IMG/VR virus record: IMGVR_UViG_3300046559_000408
Span: 1-24,447 of that record
From: a virus
DNA length: 24,447 bases
Reading direction: 5' to 3' (one strand)
In this document: piece after piece, positions 24,305 to 24,447 of the stretch
Layout of the letters: every line of letters begins with the position of its first letter
Numbering within the stretch: position 1 is the stretch's first letter
Made by a program: the position numbers and the translations under genes
Notes under the pieces: model-generated
What the model was told of the DNA's origin: nothing
What the model saw: the letters and a program-made list of their open reading frames with translations, nothing else
The model's database searches: none

Positions 24305-24447
24305 TTTCGAGGAGGTTTTCGACCGTTCGAACGCGAGTTTGCGCAGGTCACAGGCACTTTTCGATACTTGACCTACTCAAGCATGACTGCGTTTGAGGGT
24401 CAAACTCACATCGCGAACATTTTGGCGCGGGGGGAGATTCTGGGCTG

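Larger units (their letters stand above)
24116..24447. other. Mostly non-coding, inverted-repeat-rich right end
   Basis: Apart from the possible 27-codon frame, no gene is seen. Inverted repeats include GTTACT/AGTAAC, the palindrome TACGGTACCGTA, AGGTCA/TGACCT, CTTGA/TCAAG and GTTTGA/TCAAAC, and the last 25 bases contain a G-run. This could be a promoter/operator region, an origin or a region near a genome end. Nothing here decides among them. Confidence 0.5.

Overview
The window reads as part of a large double-stranded DNA phage that infects an actinomycete, or a prophage or assembled phage contig of that type. The support is high GC, HK97-type head genes, frequent GTG/TTG starts, and small phage families seen in actinobacteriophages (DUF3310, DUF4406, DUF5664-type dATP/dGTP diphosphohydrolase, MazG-like, DUF7427-like). 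No host gene was recognised. Family names come from reading motifs, not from database searches.

Layout. 1-2728 (+): a compact operon of membrane or accessory proteins, including a calcineurin-type metallophosphoesterase and an SPFH/band-7 protein. It is closed by a perfect hairpin terminator at 2741-2773 that also faces the convergent head operon. 2783-14211 (-): DNA packaging and head genes. In transcription order these are small DNA-binding candidates for the small terminase (HTH, zinc ribbon), small proteins, large terminase, a MazG-like pyrophosphohydrolase, two small proteins, portal, prohead protease, major capsid and several small head-associated proteins. Hairpins separate protease, capsid and the downstream genes. 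14265-16360 (+): a divergent nucleotide-metabolism operon. 16362-16442 (-): an 81-nt RNA that looks like the tRNA-like domain of tmRNA without the messenger part. 16484-18018 (+): a polysaccharide pyruvyl transferase-like protein and a GT-A glycosyltransferase, a surface-glycan pair.

18064-22157 (-): a dense array of about 37 conventional tRNA genes covering all 20 amino acids. It also holds several tRNA-like oddities: two loci whose 3' half lies upstream of the 5' half (circularly permuted tRNAs), a 62-nt minimal tRNA-like element, tRNAs with non-canonical T-loops, and structured spacers. An internal intrinsic terminator at 21180-21202 splits the array into two transcripts. 22228-24019 (-): an accessory cassette made of a secreted Cys-containing protein, a TerL-like ATPase fragment that lacks Walker A, a secreted glutamic-peptidase (G1/eqolisin)-like protein and a 35-residue peptide. 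The last 330 bases are mostly non-coding and rich in inverted repeats.

At least seven well-supported starts, plus one weak one, lack a good Shine-Dalgarno but carry TANNNT 6-7 nt before ATG/GTG. This is the signature of leaderless actinobacterial transcripts and it marks the probable starts of transcription units. The two strongest novelty candidates are the permuted tRNAs (about 21566-21667 and 21799-21881) and the mini-tmRNA-like gene.
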